Assembly (NCBI RefSeq): GCF_001411555.2
Contig: NC_049910.1
Span: 30,165,150 to 30,229,149, forward strand
DNA length: 64,000 bases
Direction of reading: 5' to 3'
Source of the DNA: Juglans regia
Taxonomy: Eukaryota > Streptophyta > Magnoliopsida > Fagales > Juglandaceae
A program made the position numbers and the translations under genes. The notes below the pieces were generated by a model that did no database searches, was not told the DNA's origin, and was given only the letters and a program-made list of their open reading frames with translations. Every line of letters starts with the position of its first letter. The stretch's first letter is position 1. Positions 33,392-49,069 of the stretch are shown here, in pieces.

Positions 33392-36300
33392 ACCAATGCA
33401 ATTCAAGAGGAGGAAGAATGGTTGGCTGACAGTGGAGCCAATAGTCATATTTCAGCTTCATTGGAGAATCTCACATTGCAGCAGCCTTACAAAGGGAATG
33501 ATCAAGTTGCTGTTGGAAATGGTAGTGGACTCAACATAACTCATACAAGCACCTCTTCTTTTAAAACTAGAAACTCCTTGCTTCATCTTAAAAATATTCT
33601 TCATTGCCCCAATGCTTCAACCAACCTACCTTTCATACAAAAATTCTGTCAAGATAATAACTGTTGGTTTAAACTAACAGATACTTATTTTCTTGTTAAG
33701 GACAATGTCACAGGGAAGATCCTATTGCAGGGACCCAGTGAGAATGGTCTATATCTAGTGAAGTTGAAGCAGCAAGTCTTCATGAATAAAGAGAGAAGCT
33801 CTGTAGCATTTGTTGGAGCGATAACTACCTCAACAATTTGGCATAAAAGTCTAGGCCATCCTCATGATCAAATTCTCCAAAAAATAACCACAACACATCA
33901 TTTGCCTGTGTCCCAAGCCAATCTAGAATCCACATTATGTAATTCTTGCCAAATAAGCAAAAGTAGGCATTTGCCCTTTTCAATGTCAACTCATGTAACA
34001 AACTCACCTTTAGAGTTAGTTCATAGTGATATTTGGACCTCACTAATCATGTCAATAAATGGATTCAAGTATTATGTTGTGTTTGTGGATGACTATTTGA
34101 GATATACATGGTTGTTTCCTTTGAAATTGAAATCAGATTTCTTTATCTGTTTTGCTAAGTTAAATGCCTCATTGAGAACTAACTTTCCGCTAAGATTCGC
34201 CAACTTCAAACTGATGGAGGAGGGGAATACTTATCTCATAAGTTCACTGAATTTCTGTCTTCTCATGGAATTCATCATAAAATCTCATGTCCACATATAC
34301 CTCAACAAAATGGTATTGCCGAGAGAAAACATAGACACATTATAGAAACGAGTCTCACTCTCTTAGATCAATCCAAACTTCCTACAAGTTACTAGGTTGA
34401 AGCCTATCAAACTGCTGTTTATCTAATAAACAGATTACCCTCTTCATCCATCAAATTCTCCATTCCATATACCAAACTGTTTAAACTTAGAACAAACTAC
34501 ACTCACTTGAGAGCTTTTGGTTGTGCATGTTACCCTTATCTCAGGTCATATACCAAGCATAAACTTGAATTTCGAAGCAAGCAATGCATTTTCCTTGGCT
34601 ACAGCTCCAGTCACAAAGGATACTGATGCCTTGATCCAACCTCAAGCAAGATATTCATCTCAAGACATGTGATATTTGATGAGCTTCTGTTTCCTTCACT
34701 GGACAAGACCATTCCTGGATCTTCTACCAGTAGCCGTCCTCCTCAAGGTACATTTCTTGTTAATAACTCTCCACTCCCTATTGATCAATCTATTGATGAT
34801 TCTTCTGGTGTTGCTATAAATGATAGCATACCTTCTTTAATTCATTTACTAGAGAGCACTTCACAGTTCAGTACACTTCCTGAACTGCCTAATCAACAAT
34901 CTCACCCTGCATCACAAGCTCAACCACCAATAAATACCACCTCTCTGAGCCAAATCCTACCTCCTGAACAACCGTCATCTCATATAGTCACTAGGTCCCA
35001 AACTGGCAATCTCAAACCCAATGATTTTTCAAATTTTCAGTTATATTTTTTAACCAAACATCCATTAAAAGCCCTTACTGCAATCTCATTACCCAGTGAG
35101 CCCACTACCTTTCTTCAGGCTTCTTCAAATTCCCTTTGGATGGCTGCTATGGAGAGTGAATTCAATGCCTTGCTGGAGAAAAAAACTTGGTTTCTCTGTC
35201 CATGACCTCCCAACAGAAATATCATTAGCAACAAATGGGTTTACAAACCGAAAACCAAACTTGATGGGACCATAGACAGATACAAGGCAAGGCTAGCTGC
35301 CAAAGGATTTGAGCAAAGAGATGGAATTGATTTTATAGAAACTTTCAGCCCTGTTATAAAGCCAGCAACTATTAGACTTCTCTTAGCAGTAGCTTTTCAG
35401 TTCAAGTGGCCACTTAAACAACTGGATGTTTCAAATGCCTTTCTGCATGGACAACTTGCTGAGGAAGTATACATGGAGCAACCGAAAGGTTTTGTAGACT
35501 CTACCTATCCACATCATGTGTGTAGACTTCACAAGACCCCTTATGGCCTCAAACAAGCTCCAAGAGCCTAGTTTCACAGGCTGTCTCAAGCCTTGGTAGC
35601 TCTCAGGTTCACAGCTTCTTTGGTGGACACCTCCCTCTTCATGTTGCACAAACCACTAATTCATTTATTTGTACTAGTTTATGTCGATGGTATTATTGTC
35701 ACATGTACTCATTTGACTCATATAAATCAGCTCAATCAGCAGTTACATATTGAATTTAAGTTGAAGGATATTGGGAACCTCTCATACTTTTTAGGTATAC
35801 ATGTACAAAGGACTGATCAAGGTCTTCACCTTAATCAATCCAAGTACATTGTAGACCTTCTTCATCAGGTTGGTATGGTTGGAGGCAAACCTTATGCAGC
35901 ATCTTGTACTTCAGGCAAGCGATTGAAAAAGTTTGATGGTGATCCTCTTGAGGATATCTCTCTTTACAGGCATATTGTAGGGTCACTATAATATTGCACA
36001 CTTACTAGGCTTGACATTGCCTTCACTGTGAATCAATTTTGTCAATTATTGCACTGCCCTACAACAGCTCATTTCACTGTAGCAAAAAGGGTTCTCAGAT
36101 ACTTAAAAGGGACAGTAGATCATGGTCTATGGTTTACTTCTGGTCCTTTGACTCTCCAAGCCTATTGTGATTCAGATTGGGCTGGGGATCCTATTGATCG
36201 AAAATCTATAAGTGGTTTTGGGATTTTTCTTGGTAATTGCTTGATCTCTTGGCAATCTAAGAAGCAACCAGTTGTCTCAAGGTCAAGTACCGAGTCAGAA

Positions 36301-36606
36301 TATCGTTCAATGGCTATAGTTCAAAGAACTTCAGCTACCACTCTTTTCTCAACCAACACTCTGGTGTGACAACTTAGGAGCTATTTCACTTGCCTCCAAT
36401 CCCATCTTTCATGCAAGGACAAAGCATATAGAAATCGATTATCATTTTATTAGAGAGAAAATTCTGCATAAGGATATTGAGCCCCAGTACATCTCCATAG
36501 CTAATCAATGTGCAAACATCTTCACTAGAGGACTAGCATCTGCTCGATTCCTATTTCTTAGAGACAAACTCATGATCACTTCACTTCCCATGAGTTTGAG
36601 AGGGGC
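33392..36606 (+). pseudogene. Copia 1 pol: protease, integrase, RT, RNase H
   Basis: Protease WLADSGANSH (33422). Integrase with IWHKSLGHPH and CNSCQ zinc ligands and core VHSDIW. A frame change near 34190, then the rest of integrase. RT from [12 protein letters not shown] with [22 protein letters not shown] and a catalytic box YVDG (about 35680) instead of YVDD. RNase H with YCDSDWAGDPIDRKS and SRSSTESEYRSMA. Further stops at about 34393, 34624, 35203, 35569 and 35988, and a second frame change near 36345. Inactive. Confidence 0.9.
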
Positions 36607-36864
36607 TGTTAAGATAACTTCATAATCCAGTTCAGAATCCAGTTCATCATAGGACTCTTCCAGCTTATGAATAGAAACTTATCTTCAGTTTTAGTTTTGT
36701 TATCTTTATCTTTAATAACAGATTGTATTTAAGTTACTCATATAACTTATCGTGTAAATAGATAACTCTTGTAACAAATATTACTTGTAAACGTCTTTAT
36801 ATAGAGATCAATACAACAAGAGCCATCATTCTGACCTTTCTCCAAATCTATCTATATTTTTACA
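36607..36864 (+). repeat. 3' LTR of copia 1
   Basis: 258 bp. The extra 12 bases are a tandem copy of an AATCCAGTTC-containing word near the start (about 36622-36645). Confidence 0.95.
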
Positions 36865-37260
36865 ATTCTGGCATAAAACTGCCGTACAATATTGCCTTTC
36901 GACTAGAGCTACAAGTTCTTCAAGTTCGTATACAAGAAGAGGCGAAAAGAACTCTACGGAAGAACTGGAAAAACTCTTCCTTGGTTAGTTTCAAATAAGA
37001 GATAAAGAAGCAAAAGGGTTTGTACCTCCAAGAAGGGATTGTATTTGAGTAATAATAATCGGGAGAAGAAGGACAAAAGGGGGTTTGAGAAAGTCTTGAG
37101 GATGGCTGAAAAATTGGGCTAAGCGTAAAGGAAGCATCAAAGCATAATCTCAATACAGAAACTCTACTCGTACACACGAGCGGAAACCCCCACGTACGCA
37201 TCCCTCCACTTGTACAAATGAAACGGTGCATTTCATATACACCAAGCGATTGCATCTTTG
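36865..37260. repeat. Duplicated flank of dehydrogenase copy 2, right of copia
   Basis: 36870-36995 matches 1430-1560 (GAGCTACAAGTTCTTCAAGT, CTCTTCCTTGGTTAGTTTCA). Beyond about 37000 the copies part. No gene seen. Confidence 0.65.
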
Positions 37261-37476
37261 CTTTCTCCCTCCTTTCCCTTCATCTTCCTACAGAGTAATA
37301 CGAAGCAAAAATTCTATATACAACCGCCCTGCGTCCCCATTGTGGCATCACATCTATGATGGCAAAAATTAAAAAGGCATCGTTTCGTAATTCTTGTTTC
37401 ATGATTCACTGCATCCTGAAGATAGAAGATTCTCTCATCTCTCCATTTTGCCCCACATTTTCTCTCTCTCTCTCTC

Positions 37477-37648
37477 ACATCCATCTTCGTCTTCGAGAAA
37501 CCTGCAACAACACCCACGAACTCTTGGCATCTTCGTCTTCCAGAAAGCCGCAGCGACACTTTCTAACTTTCTTCCATCCATCTTTGTCTTCAAGAAAGGC
37601 GCATCGACACTCTCTCTCTTTCTTCCATCCATCTTCGTCTTCGACTAA
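37477..37648. repeat. Imperfect minisatellite, unit about 50 bp
   Basis: CATCCATCTTCGTCTTCGAG-like units recur three to four times, with GCATCGACACTCTCTC or related tails. ORFs across it are low-complexity and I do not call them. Confidence 0.75.
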
Positions 37649-40521
<2,873 letters not shown>

Positions 40522-40579
40522 TAAATACATCTCTACTTATTTGAATGGCTCAATGAATATTTGTTACACCTTTCTATTT

Positions 40580-41890
40580 CTATTTTTTAAGAAGAGAATG
40601 GTACTCCAATTTTATAAATAACCATCACTTATGGTGAAGGAAAACTGTGGTTATAAACAGACACCTGAGGGTTACAAATAGACATGAAAGACCAAACCCA
40701 ACCATAAAAAAAAACCATTAACATCCAACCACTTATACAAACCAAGCCTCCGCAAATGACAGCAAAGAGCAAGAGAGCCAATTAATACATTTCGCATCTG
40801 CTCCAAGTCCAAACCTTCAGCTTCACAATTTTCCTCGGACATAAAGCAAACCGAGTTTATCCATTTTCATGTACCCCTTCACAAAATGAGGCAAGCTACC
40901 ATAGTCACTCTAACTTCTCGATACACCTTCCGCACCCATCTTCGACAAATAATCTGCCACCGTATTCACTTCCCTATATATATGCCGGATAGAGTAATTG
41001 AACGTAACCAAGATCTCCATAATCTCCTATCCTCCAGGTACCACACTCCACATATAGCTTGTTGATCCATTGAACAACCAAATCAAAGTCCACTTCAATT
41101 TCCAGCCAAGTAACTCCTAACCGTTGGCATAGCTTTAGACCATCTAGTAAAGCTTTCAATTCTATTGAATTATTAGTACCTTACCAAAGAGAATGAGAAA
41201 AAGCCACCAAAAGATCACCTTTGTGGTTCCACAAAATCCCTCCCGCTCCGGACCTACCAGGATTCCCCAAGCAACACCCATCTACATTAAGTTTATGCTT
41301 ACCAGGTTGCGGTTTATCCCAAGTAACCTTGCAAATCAACCTTCGCTTTGGCTGACGAAGTGCAATATTAAGATCATGTAGAATAATTTCATCCGCTTTG
41401 GTTAATTTCTTTGCCTCCAGCAATTTCATAGCCACCCATCCAACCCAATATTTTATGGCTCTCCATGTTGTTTCCACCGACTTAGCTTTCCCATCCATTC
41501 TTTTAGTACACCTCTAGGTCAACAATTTCCATGTGACAATAGAGGGAAGAAGACCTATAATAGAACCAACATGTGAAGTCGCTCTAGCTCTATGGAACCA
41601 ATGCTACACAATTTCATGCCAACTTTCAAACTGCATTATCCTAATTCCCACATGAGTAGCACATTTTTTCCATATCGCAGTTGCAAACTCAACCTTGGCT
41701 AGGACATGATTCAAGTCTTCATAGTTCCCATCTATACAACATTCACATTTAGATACAATTGGAATTCCCACCCGTCTCAGCCGATCATCTAGACTAAGAC
41801 AAGCATTATAGGCCTTCCATATATTGATCAAAATATTTTTTTGGGAGCGAGGCATGCCATGATAGGGATAACATCCCATATTCACACCTT
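40580..41890 (-). mobile_element. LINE (non-LTR retrotransposon), 3' end only
   Basis: The minus strand reads a zinc-binding RT tail (zf-RVT type: LSLDDRLRRVGIP, CECC, LNHVLAKVEFATAIWKK; 41604-41885), a linker (41181-41498), then an RNase H domain (KLNVDGCCLGNPGRSGAGGI, IELKALLDGLKL, EVDFDLVVQWIN; 40974-41310). This order is that of plant L1-type LINEs carrying a C-terminal RNase H. The RT and endonuclease are absent (5' truncation, usual for LINEs). Stops and a frame change disrupt it. The 3' end is placed near a T-run at about 40585 and is approximate. Confidence 0.85.
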
Positions 41891-42137
41891 CAATCTCTCC
41901 ATTATTCTCTGCACTAAATAGTTGGATTTGTTTCCTTTATTCCCTCCCGTATTCCCTCAATTGTATTTATGTTAGTTTACGTTAGGTCCCATTACAATTG
42001 TATATTTCCTTAGATGTTTATTCTTTCATTTATTGTATTTTGTAACTATAAGGTTTATATATATGACAATACAGAAGCCTAGCATCAGTGGGCATTTACA
42101 GATTTTTACATGGTATCAAGAGCCTAGGTCCTGAATA

Positions 42138-43085
42138 ATGTCGTCGTCTTCTACCTTGCAAGCTCCTTCTTCAAACGCTTCCTCCCTTGAGTTCTTTTCC
42201 ACCAAAACACACCTACCCGATATACCAACCAAACTTGCATCCACAAATTACTTATTATGGAAAGCCCAAGTCCTTCCTGTTTTACGAGGCCATGGTTTCT
42301 TAGGCTATCTCACCAATGAATTGCCCCACCCACCCACAATGGTTTCTGATGCTACTCATTAGTTAGTATCTAATCTAGCAGTAACAAAATGGTTGCGTCT
42401 AGATCAGTTGATCCTTGGTTGGATCAACAACTCCCTATCCGAAGCACTTCTCTCACAAGTGATTAATTGTGAGATGTCGCATGAAGTTTGGGAAGTTCTT
42501 GAAACTTTGTATGGTCGACATACTCGTGATCGTGTTCAATAGTTCCGTGGAGAGCTGCAAGTTCTCACCAAAGGTTCCTCATCTATGGAGGAGTACCTAC
42601 ACAAGGCTAAGTCGTTGGCCCTTTCTCTCCGTGGTGTCGAGAAACTAATGGATGATGATCAATTCATCAACTGCCTTCTTTGTGGCCTTGGATCTGAATT
42701 TGATCCTATTGTGGTAGCTATAAATGCTAGAGATAATTTTCCTTCTCTTGAAAATGTAATCGGTAAGCTTCAAGACTTTGAGTTGCGCATTTCCTCTGTT
42801 TCTCACACAAATTCCTCCCCTGTTACATTGTGTACAAATAGATCCTCTGGACCTAAGTCCACTAGAAATAAATATAATCGTGGCAGAGCTTCCAACAATC
42901 GTGGACAAGGTTATCGTGGGGGTCAACGTTCAAATGAACACTCGAATGGCGATCGTGTTTCACAACCTTCAAACCGAGGAAACAATGATCAACATGCAGT
43001 CCGAGGTGGTCGAAGTTCGCACATTACATGTTTTCGTTGTGGTGGCCCAAATCACAAAGTTGATCATGTTGTGCCTCAGATGAAG
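42138..43085 (+). pseudogene. Copia 2 gag
   Basis: MSSSSTLQAPSSN at the start, then a gag core (NYLLWKAQVLPVLRGHGFLG, DQLILGWINNSLSE, SMEEYLHKAKSLA), an Arg/Gly/Asn-rich segment and a zinc knuckle CFRCGGPNHKVDHV in which the last Cys is lost. In-frame stops at about 42360 and 42540. Inactive. Confidence 0.85.
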
Positions 43086-45084
43086 AGGACAATTAGTACC
43101 ACGCCTTCCTTGCTATTCAAACTGGTGATCATGTTGATGACTCATGGCTTTTAGATACTGGCGCAAATCATCATATGGCTCCGACAACAAATGATGCTCA
43201 AGGTATTACACCATATATAGGAACTAATATGGAAATGGTTGGAAATGGGTCTACTTTACCTATATCTGAAACTACCAATTTTACTCTTCCTAATACCTCA
43301 ATGCAGTTGAAAAATACTTAGATTGTGCCAACTTTACGGAAAAAGCTTCTTTCGGTTTCAAAGTTTACCACTGACAATCACTGTTGTTTCATGTTTTATC
43401 CTTGGGGTTTTTTTTATCAAGGACCTGCGGATGAACCAAGTGATGCTTAAAGGACCCGTGCATGATGGCTTATACCCCTTGTCTTCATCCATTAAGAGTA
43501 TAAATCCAATGGCTCTCCTCACTAATAAAGCCTCAGGAAAACATGACATACTCGGCTTGGACATCCCAACATTAGAACTCTTCATACTTTTTTTCCATGT
43601 CTTTCTCTTACAAATAAACATGTGGATTTTTGTGAAAGTTGTATTATGGGAAAGTCTTCCAAATTACCATTTCAAAATCGCAGTTCCCATGTTCCCATAT
43701 TTCTTCACACTCTTCACACTAATGTATGGGGGTCGGCTCCTATAACGTCATTTGATGGCTATCGTTATTATCTAGTGATAATTGATGAATTTCCTCAATA
43801 TATATGGTTATTTCGTTTAGCACGTAAATCCGACATTATTACCATATATCCAAAATTCATTAAGATGGTTGAAAAACAATTTAATACTACAGTCAAATGC
43901 ATTCAAAGTGATGGTGGTGGAGAATTTGTCAACCATACCTTAAAGAATTATTTTGCATCTCGTGGTATTGTTCAAAACTTTTCTTGTCCTAGCACTCCGG
44001 GAAAAATGGTTTAGCTAAAAGGCACCATCGCCATATAGTTGAGACTGCTCTTGCCCTCATGGATTACTCTTCAACTCCTACAAAGTTTTAGTCTGCAGCT
44101 TTTAACACAACATTTTTCCTTATTAATAGGTTGCCAACTTCAGTCCTTAAGGGAACCACTCCTTATCAATTGGTCTTTAAATTTCCTCCATCATATGAGT
44201 CACTACGAGTCTTTGGTTGCATGTGTTATCCTCTTCTCACTCCTTTTGGCCGAACCAAACTACAACATAAGTCCACTCCTTGTGTTTTTCTCAGATACAC
44301 GTCTCAATATAAGGGGTATAAGTGCATGGATTTAGTCACAGGACGCATCTATATTTCTAGACATGTGGCTTTCAATGAGGAAAATTTTCCTTTTTCTGAG
44401 CAGGTTCCTATTCCACTGAAACCAACGTGGTTTACAAATAGACCATTACCTAAAGCCATCATACGAGAGCCACAAATTGAGTCCTCGACACCAACTATTG
44501 AAACCACAAGTCAAATTCTTGACTCTGCTACATTGCCTACAGAAGTACCACCTCATGATGAACCTGATATACCATCTGCTTGTGCAACTGCACGTACAAG
44601 AACCCATCCAATGATCACATGTACCCAAACTGGTACGAGAAGGCCAAAAACTTTTTTCTCTACTTGGCATCCAATTCCAGTTTGCTTTGCTGTTGATTTA
44701 GCAACAACACATTTGGAACCCAAAAATTTTAGACAAGACGAGCACAATCCCAAATGGCATCAGGCAATGCAGTCTGAGATTGATGCTCTCCATGAGAATA
44801 AAACTTGGAGTCTAGTACCCCTATCTCCCGACATGAATTTACTCACAAGCAAATGGGTCTTTAAGGTTAAAACAAAAGCTGATGGTTCTGTATAACGCTA
44901 CAAAGCACGACTTGTAGCTCGTGGTTTTACACAGCTTCACGGTTTGGACTATGATGAAACTTTTAGTCCTGTTGTTCGACCTGCCACCATTCGACTGATT
45001 CTTCATTGGCATTATCTCAAGGGTGGCCTCTCAAACAACTCGACGTTAGTAATGCTTTTCTACATGGCGAGTTGCAAGAAACAG
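43086..45084 (+). pseudogene. Copia 2 pol, ending in RT
   Basis: A protease DTGANHHM motif near 43155. Integrase (43622-44014) with CESCIMGKSSKLPF, DGYRYYLVIIDEF and SDGGGEFVN. Integrase C-terminal part and RT start (44131-44895) with SLRVFGCMCYPLL, WHQAMQSEIDALHENKTWSL and LTSKWVFKVK, then a stop and [13 protein letters not shown]. The sequence breaks after the region that reads [11 protein letters not shown] in one frame. Several frame changes. Confidence 0.85.
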
Positions 45085-46150
45085 TCGGGGACCTAGCTTT
45101 CCTTCTTCTTTGGTGGTGACCCCCGTCTCCTTTAGGACCAAGTCTCCTACCTTGAAGGCCCGAGGTCGGACTCGTTTGTTAAAGTATCGTTCAACTTTCC
45201 TCTTGTTGTTCACTGTTCTACTCGCTACTTCTTCTAGTCTTTCTTTAAGGAAGTCGAGGTTTTCTTCTAGTCTGTCGTCGTTGTGGTCTGGGTTGAAGTG
45301 TTGAACTTTATACGTGGGCATTCCCACCTCTGCTGGAATTATAGCTTCGTTCTCGTAGACAAGTGCAAAAGGTGTTTCTCCTTTGGGAGTCTTGCGGATG
45401 TTTGGGAGTCTTGACGGACATTCGATAGGCCCATAATACACCGAAAAGCTCTTTGGCCCATCTCCGCTTCTGATCCCCAAGCTTCTTATTCAGGATATTT
45501 AGCAATGTCTTGTTGGTAACCTCTACTTGTCCATTGGCTTACAGTTGGCCCAGGGATGAGTACTTTGCTTTGATCCTGAGCTCTGTACACCACTCCCGGT
45601 AATGCAAGCAGTCGAATTGCCTACCATTGTCTGATATGAAGCTTAGAGGAATGCCGAACCAATAGACTACGGATCTCCAGAGGAATCTCGTGATGGCCTG
45701 GGCCACGATTGTCACTAGCGCTTCTGCTTCCACACACTTTGTGTAGTCAACTGCTACTACTACAAACTACACTACTCCCTTGCCCCTAACAAATGGGTTG
45801 ATAAGGTCAAGCCCCCATTGTGTGAGTGGCCAGGGGGACATGATGAATGTCAGTTCTTTCGGTAGACAGTGGGGGTTGGGCACATGTTCTGGGCACTTGA
45901 GGCATTTCTTGACGAAGTCCTCTCCATCCCCGAGGGAGTGGGGCCAATAGTACCCCGTACGCGTGACTCTGGCAGCCAACACCCTTCTACCAGAGTGATT
46001 TCTGCATATTCCTTCGTGTTTCTCAGATAGGACATACTGGGGCTTGGAGGGGCTTGGAAAAACCTCTTCTATACAAAACTCCTTCCAACAATGTGAAATG
46101 CGCCACTCTGTTTTTAATCTTTTGTGCCTCTTCCTGGTCGTCCGGGACTA
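45085..46150 (-). pseudogene. Integrase domain, gypsy copy 2
   Basis: Pieces: GLDLINPFVRGKG (about 45790), VEAEALVTIVAQAITRFLWR then FISDNGRQFD (45600-45740), WAKELFGVLWAYRMS (45430-45480), and the tail VGDLVLKETG (45100-45140). Frame changes throughout. Confidence 0.8.
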
Positions 46151-46465
46151 GGCCTTCGTCGAGGTACTTTATGATATCGACGGCCCACTTTGGCGGTGAT
46201 GTCTAGACGACGGATATGTTGATCTCGATAGCCGGTGTGTCAACCGTTTGGGCTACAGTATGATCCAAAAATGGGGCCTCTTCCTGGCCCAATGCAGCCC
46301 TTGCCAAGTAGTCTAGTTTGTGGTTCTCCTCCCTTGGGATTTGCTGAATGTGGAAATGCTAAAAACGGTTGTGCGCCTCCCCCACCTGCTAGAGGTACTT
46401 CAGTTTTTCCCCTTTTGTGGCGAACGTCCTCATTACTTGACTGACTACCACTTGCGAGTCGGCTC

Positions 46466-47864
46466 TTACCTCGATCTTAGTGGCTCCCGGCGACTGGCTA
46501 TTGACATTCTCGCCAGTATTGCCTCATAATCGGCCACGTTGTTGGGTTTGATCACGTAGTCATGCTCCTCACCGAGCTCTGTGATGATATGCCCCCGTAC
46601 ACCCCCCAGCCTTGTAGGACGAGCCATTGATGTAGACCTACCAGGCTTGCCTTGGGGTGCAATAAGTGCCTCTTCTAGAAAGTTTGAGAATTTGGCTACG
46701 AAATCTGCTAGCACTTACCCCTTGATTGTCGTGCGAGAGAGGTAGTCAATGTTAGTTCAATCGCCCAGTTCTTCGTCTAGCCAAACAAATCAGGTTTTTG
46801 TAATATTTTTCTGAGGGAAACATCAATGAGCACCTTCATCAGGTGAGCTTGGAAGTATGGCCTTAGTCTCCTTGCAGCGATGACCAATGTGAATGCCAGC
46901 ATCTCCATTCGAGGGTATTTGGCCTCGGCTGCTCGAAACACTAGGCTCATGTAGTAGACAGGTCGTTGCTCCCCTCCCTCATTTCAGGTTAGGACAGCAA
47001 ACACGGCGTTTGGGGTTATCACCAGGTATGCAGTCAAGCTTTCTCCTGGCTTGGTCTAGCTAAGGAGTGGTGGGTGGGCCAAGTACTACTTCGGCTCGGT
47101 TAATGCCCGGTCGCACTCTGCGTTCCACTCCCACTCCTTTCTGAGGACCTTGAAGAAAGGAAAGCAACTGCCAGTTGACCATGCAATGAATCGGTTTAGG
47201 GCCGCTACTCTCCATGCCAGCCTTTGAACCTCTTGAATTGTTCGTGGCAAGGGCGCACTCACTATCGCCTCCACCTTTCCTGGATTGGCCTCGATTCCTT
47301 GCTCCGAGATCATAAAGCCTATGAATTTCCCTGACTCGACTCTGAAGGCACACTTTAGCGGGTTGAGGTTCATCTGGTATCTCCTTAGCACTGCAAAACC
47401 TTCCTGACAGTCAGCGATATGCTGCTTGGGTTTCCTACTTTTGACCAAGAGATCATCTATATAGACCTCCATGTTCTGCCTGATCTGCTCCTTGAACAAT
47501 CGATTAACCAACCGTTGGTAAGTCATGCCTTCATTCTTTCGACCGAAGGACGTAGCTTTGTAGCAGTAGAGTCCCCAGTGGGTGATGAAGGCTGTCTTTT
47601 CCTCATTGTCCGGGGGTTCATCCTGATCTGATTGTACCTCCAGTATGTGTCCATGAAACTGAGCAGGGGGTGCCCAGCCATCGAGTCCACTATTAGGTCT
47701 ATGCGCAGTAGGTGGAAGCTATCCTTTGGGATGACCTTGTGCAAGTTGGTGAAGTTAACACACATTCTCCACTTCCCACTCGCCTTCTTCACCAGGACCA
47801 CGTTAGAGAGCCATTTGGGGGAGTGGGCCTCACTGATGAACCCTGCGCCTAAGAGGCAGTGCAC
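46466..47864 (-). pseudogene. RT and RNase H domains, gypsy copy 2
   Basis: RT with KWRMCVNFTNLHKVIPKD (47523-47864), a frame change, then VYIDDLLVKSRK, the catalytic box (about 47440-47475), and LKCAFRVESGKFIGFMISEQG. RNase H remnants follow (46740-47060), then the archaeal-type RNase H (46466-46714). YIDD replaces the YVDD of copy 1. Both are allowed in active elements. Confidence 0.85.
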
Positions 47865-48253
47865 CTCCTCAATAATGGCTACGTACTTCTTTGTACTAAA
47901 GTTGCAGCGCTTTTACTTGACTTTCTTAGCCTTGGGATCCATAATCAGGCAATGCTCGATGATTGCTTTGTTGATTTCGGGCATTTCTTCATGGCTCCAG
48001 ACGGACACACCTTGGTGCTCGATGAGGATTGGTTTTATAGATCTTCTTAGATCAAGGGCTATTTTGGTCCCCACACGAATAGTCCACTCTGGTCTCTGCG
48101 GGTCCACCGACACCAACTTTAGGGGCTCATAGGGCTCTGTCTATCGCATTGCCTGCTCGTCCCTAACCTCCTCATCTAGCTCCGTTAAGGTCGACGGTGG
48201 AGGCAGGTCGGTAGCCTCTCGAAACCCTTCGAGAGCTCGGATTTCTTTGGCTC

Positions 48254-48700
48254 CTACTTCAGCTCCCGCACATAGCATTCTCGTGACCTCAGGTTGTTCA
48301 CAACATGCTCACACTGGATCTCGCCCACTCTCGTGGGAGTTGGAAATTTCATCTTCAGGTGGAATGTGGAGGTCATTGCCCTTAGGTTGTTTAGGGTTGG
48401 TTGCTCCGGGATTGCTCTGTAGGAGGAGGGTGCTTTCACCACGAGGAAATCCACCATGGTAGCTATCGTCCTTAGGGCCTTCCTTACCAGGATGGACAAG
48501 GTGATGACTCCAATTGGCTGGACTATGTCTCCGGTGAAGCCTTTGAAGGGTGTTGGGGCAAGGCATAGCCAATCGGCAGTGATGCCCATTCAGACAAAGG
48601 CTTCCCAGAATAGAATATCGGCAGAACCTCCATTATCGATCAGGACCATTCTCATTGTGTAGTTGGCAATATGCATAATCACTACCAAGGCATCGTCATG
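48254..48700 (-). pseudogene. Protease region, gypsy copy 2
   Basis: An open 111-codon stretch with PFKGFTGDIVQPIGVITL, VDFLVVKAPSSYRAI and STFHLKMKFPTPTRVGEIQC, a typical gypsy retropepsin flap-to-C-terminus. The catalytic Asp lies upstream in a broken frame and was not identified. Confidence 0.75.
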
Positions 48701-49069
48701 AGGGTGGAGGATGCCCTCCTCATCTTTCTCACTGAAGGTTATGATCGTCTCGATAGCGCTGAACATTTCTTCATATCGAGCCCTTCTGGCATTGGCCCTC
48801 CGCGCTGAAGAGGTTGTCCCTCCCCTGGCATATCATCCCGCAATCATGCGGATTTTTCCCACAGGATCATTCCCTCTGGCCGGGCTTATTCGACATGAAC
48901 TTACTTTGGGGCTTCCTCCCACCTTTCGCCTTGCTGGACTTTCACTTCTTCGTTGCCGTGTATGACCATCGGGTCGTCGGGCGTGCTACTCGTCACTCGT
49001 TGGTCTAGCAATGCTTCTAATTTCTCCAACTTCAACTTTCTGGTAAAGTAGTCTTCTGTTCGGTGGCTA

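Larger units (their letters stand above)
32142..36864 (+). mobile_element. Ty1/copia LTR retrotransposon 1, both LTRs, coding region decayed
   Basis: LTRs 32142-32387 and 36607-36864, primer site TGGCATCAGAGCC at 32388-32400, gag-protease-integrase-RT-RNase H order (copia order), and polypurine tract GAGAGGGGC at 36598-36606. Flanks ATTCC and ATTCT are a target duplication with one change. It sits in the flank of the dehydrogenase fragment. The intact version of that flank at 1350-1560 shows the pre-insertion site. Confidence 0.95.
41970..45084 (+). mobile_element. Ty1/copia LTR retrotransposon 2, truncated in RT
   Basis: A partial 5' LTR ends ...GATTTTTACA at 42110 (start uncertain, about 41970), then comes primer site TGGTATCAAGAGCC, gag and pol. 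The element stops inside RT at about 45084, where gypsy copy 2 begins. No 3' LTR is seen. Confidence 0.85.
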
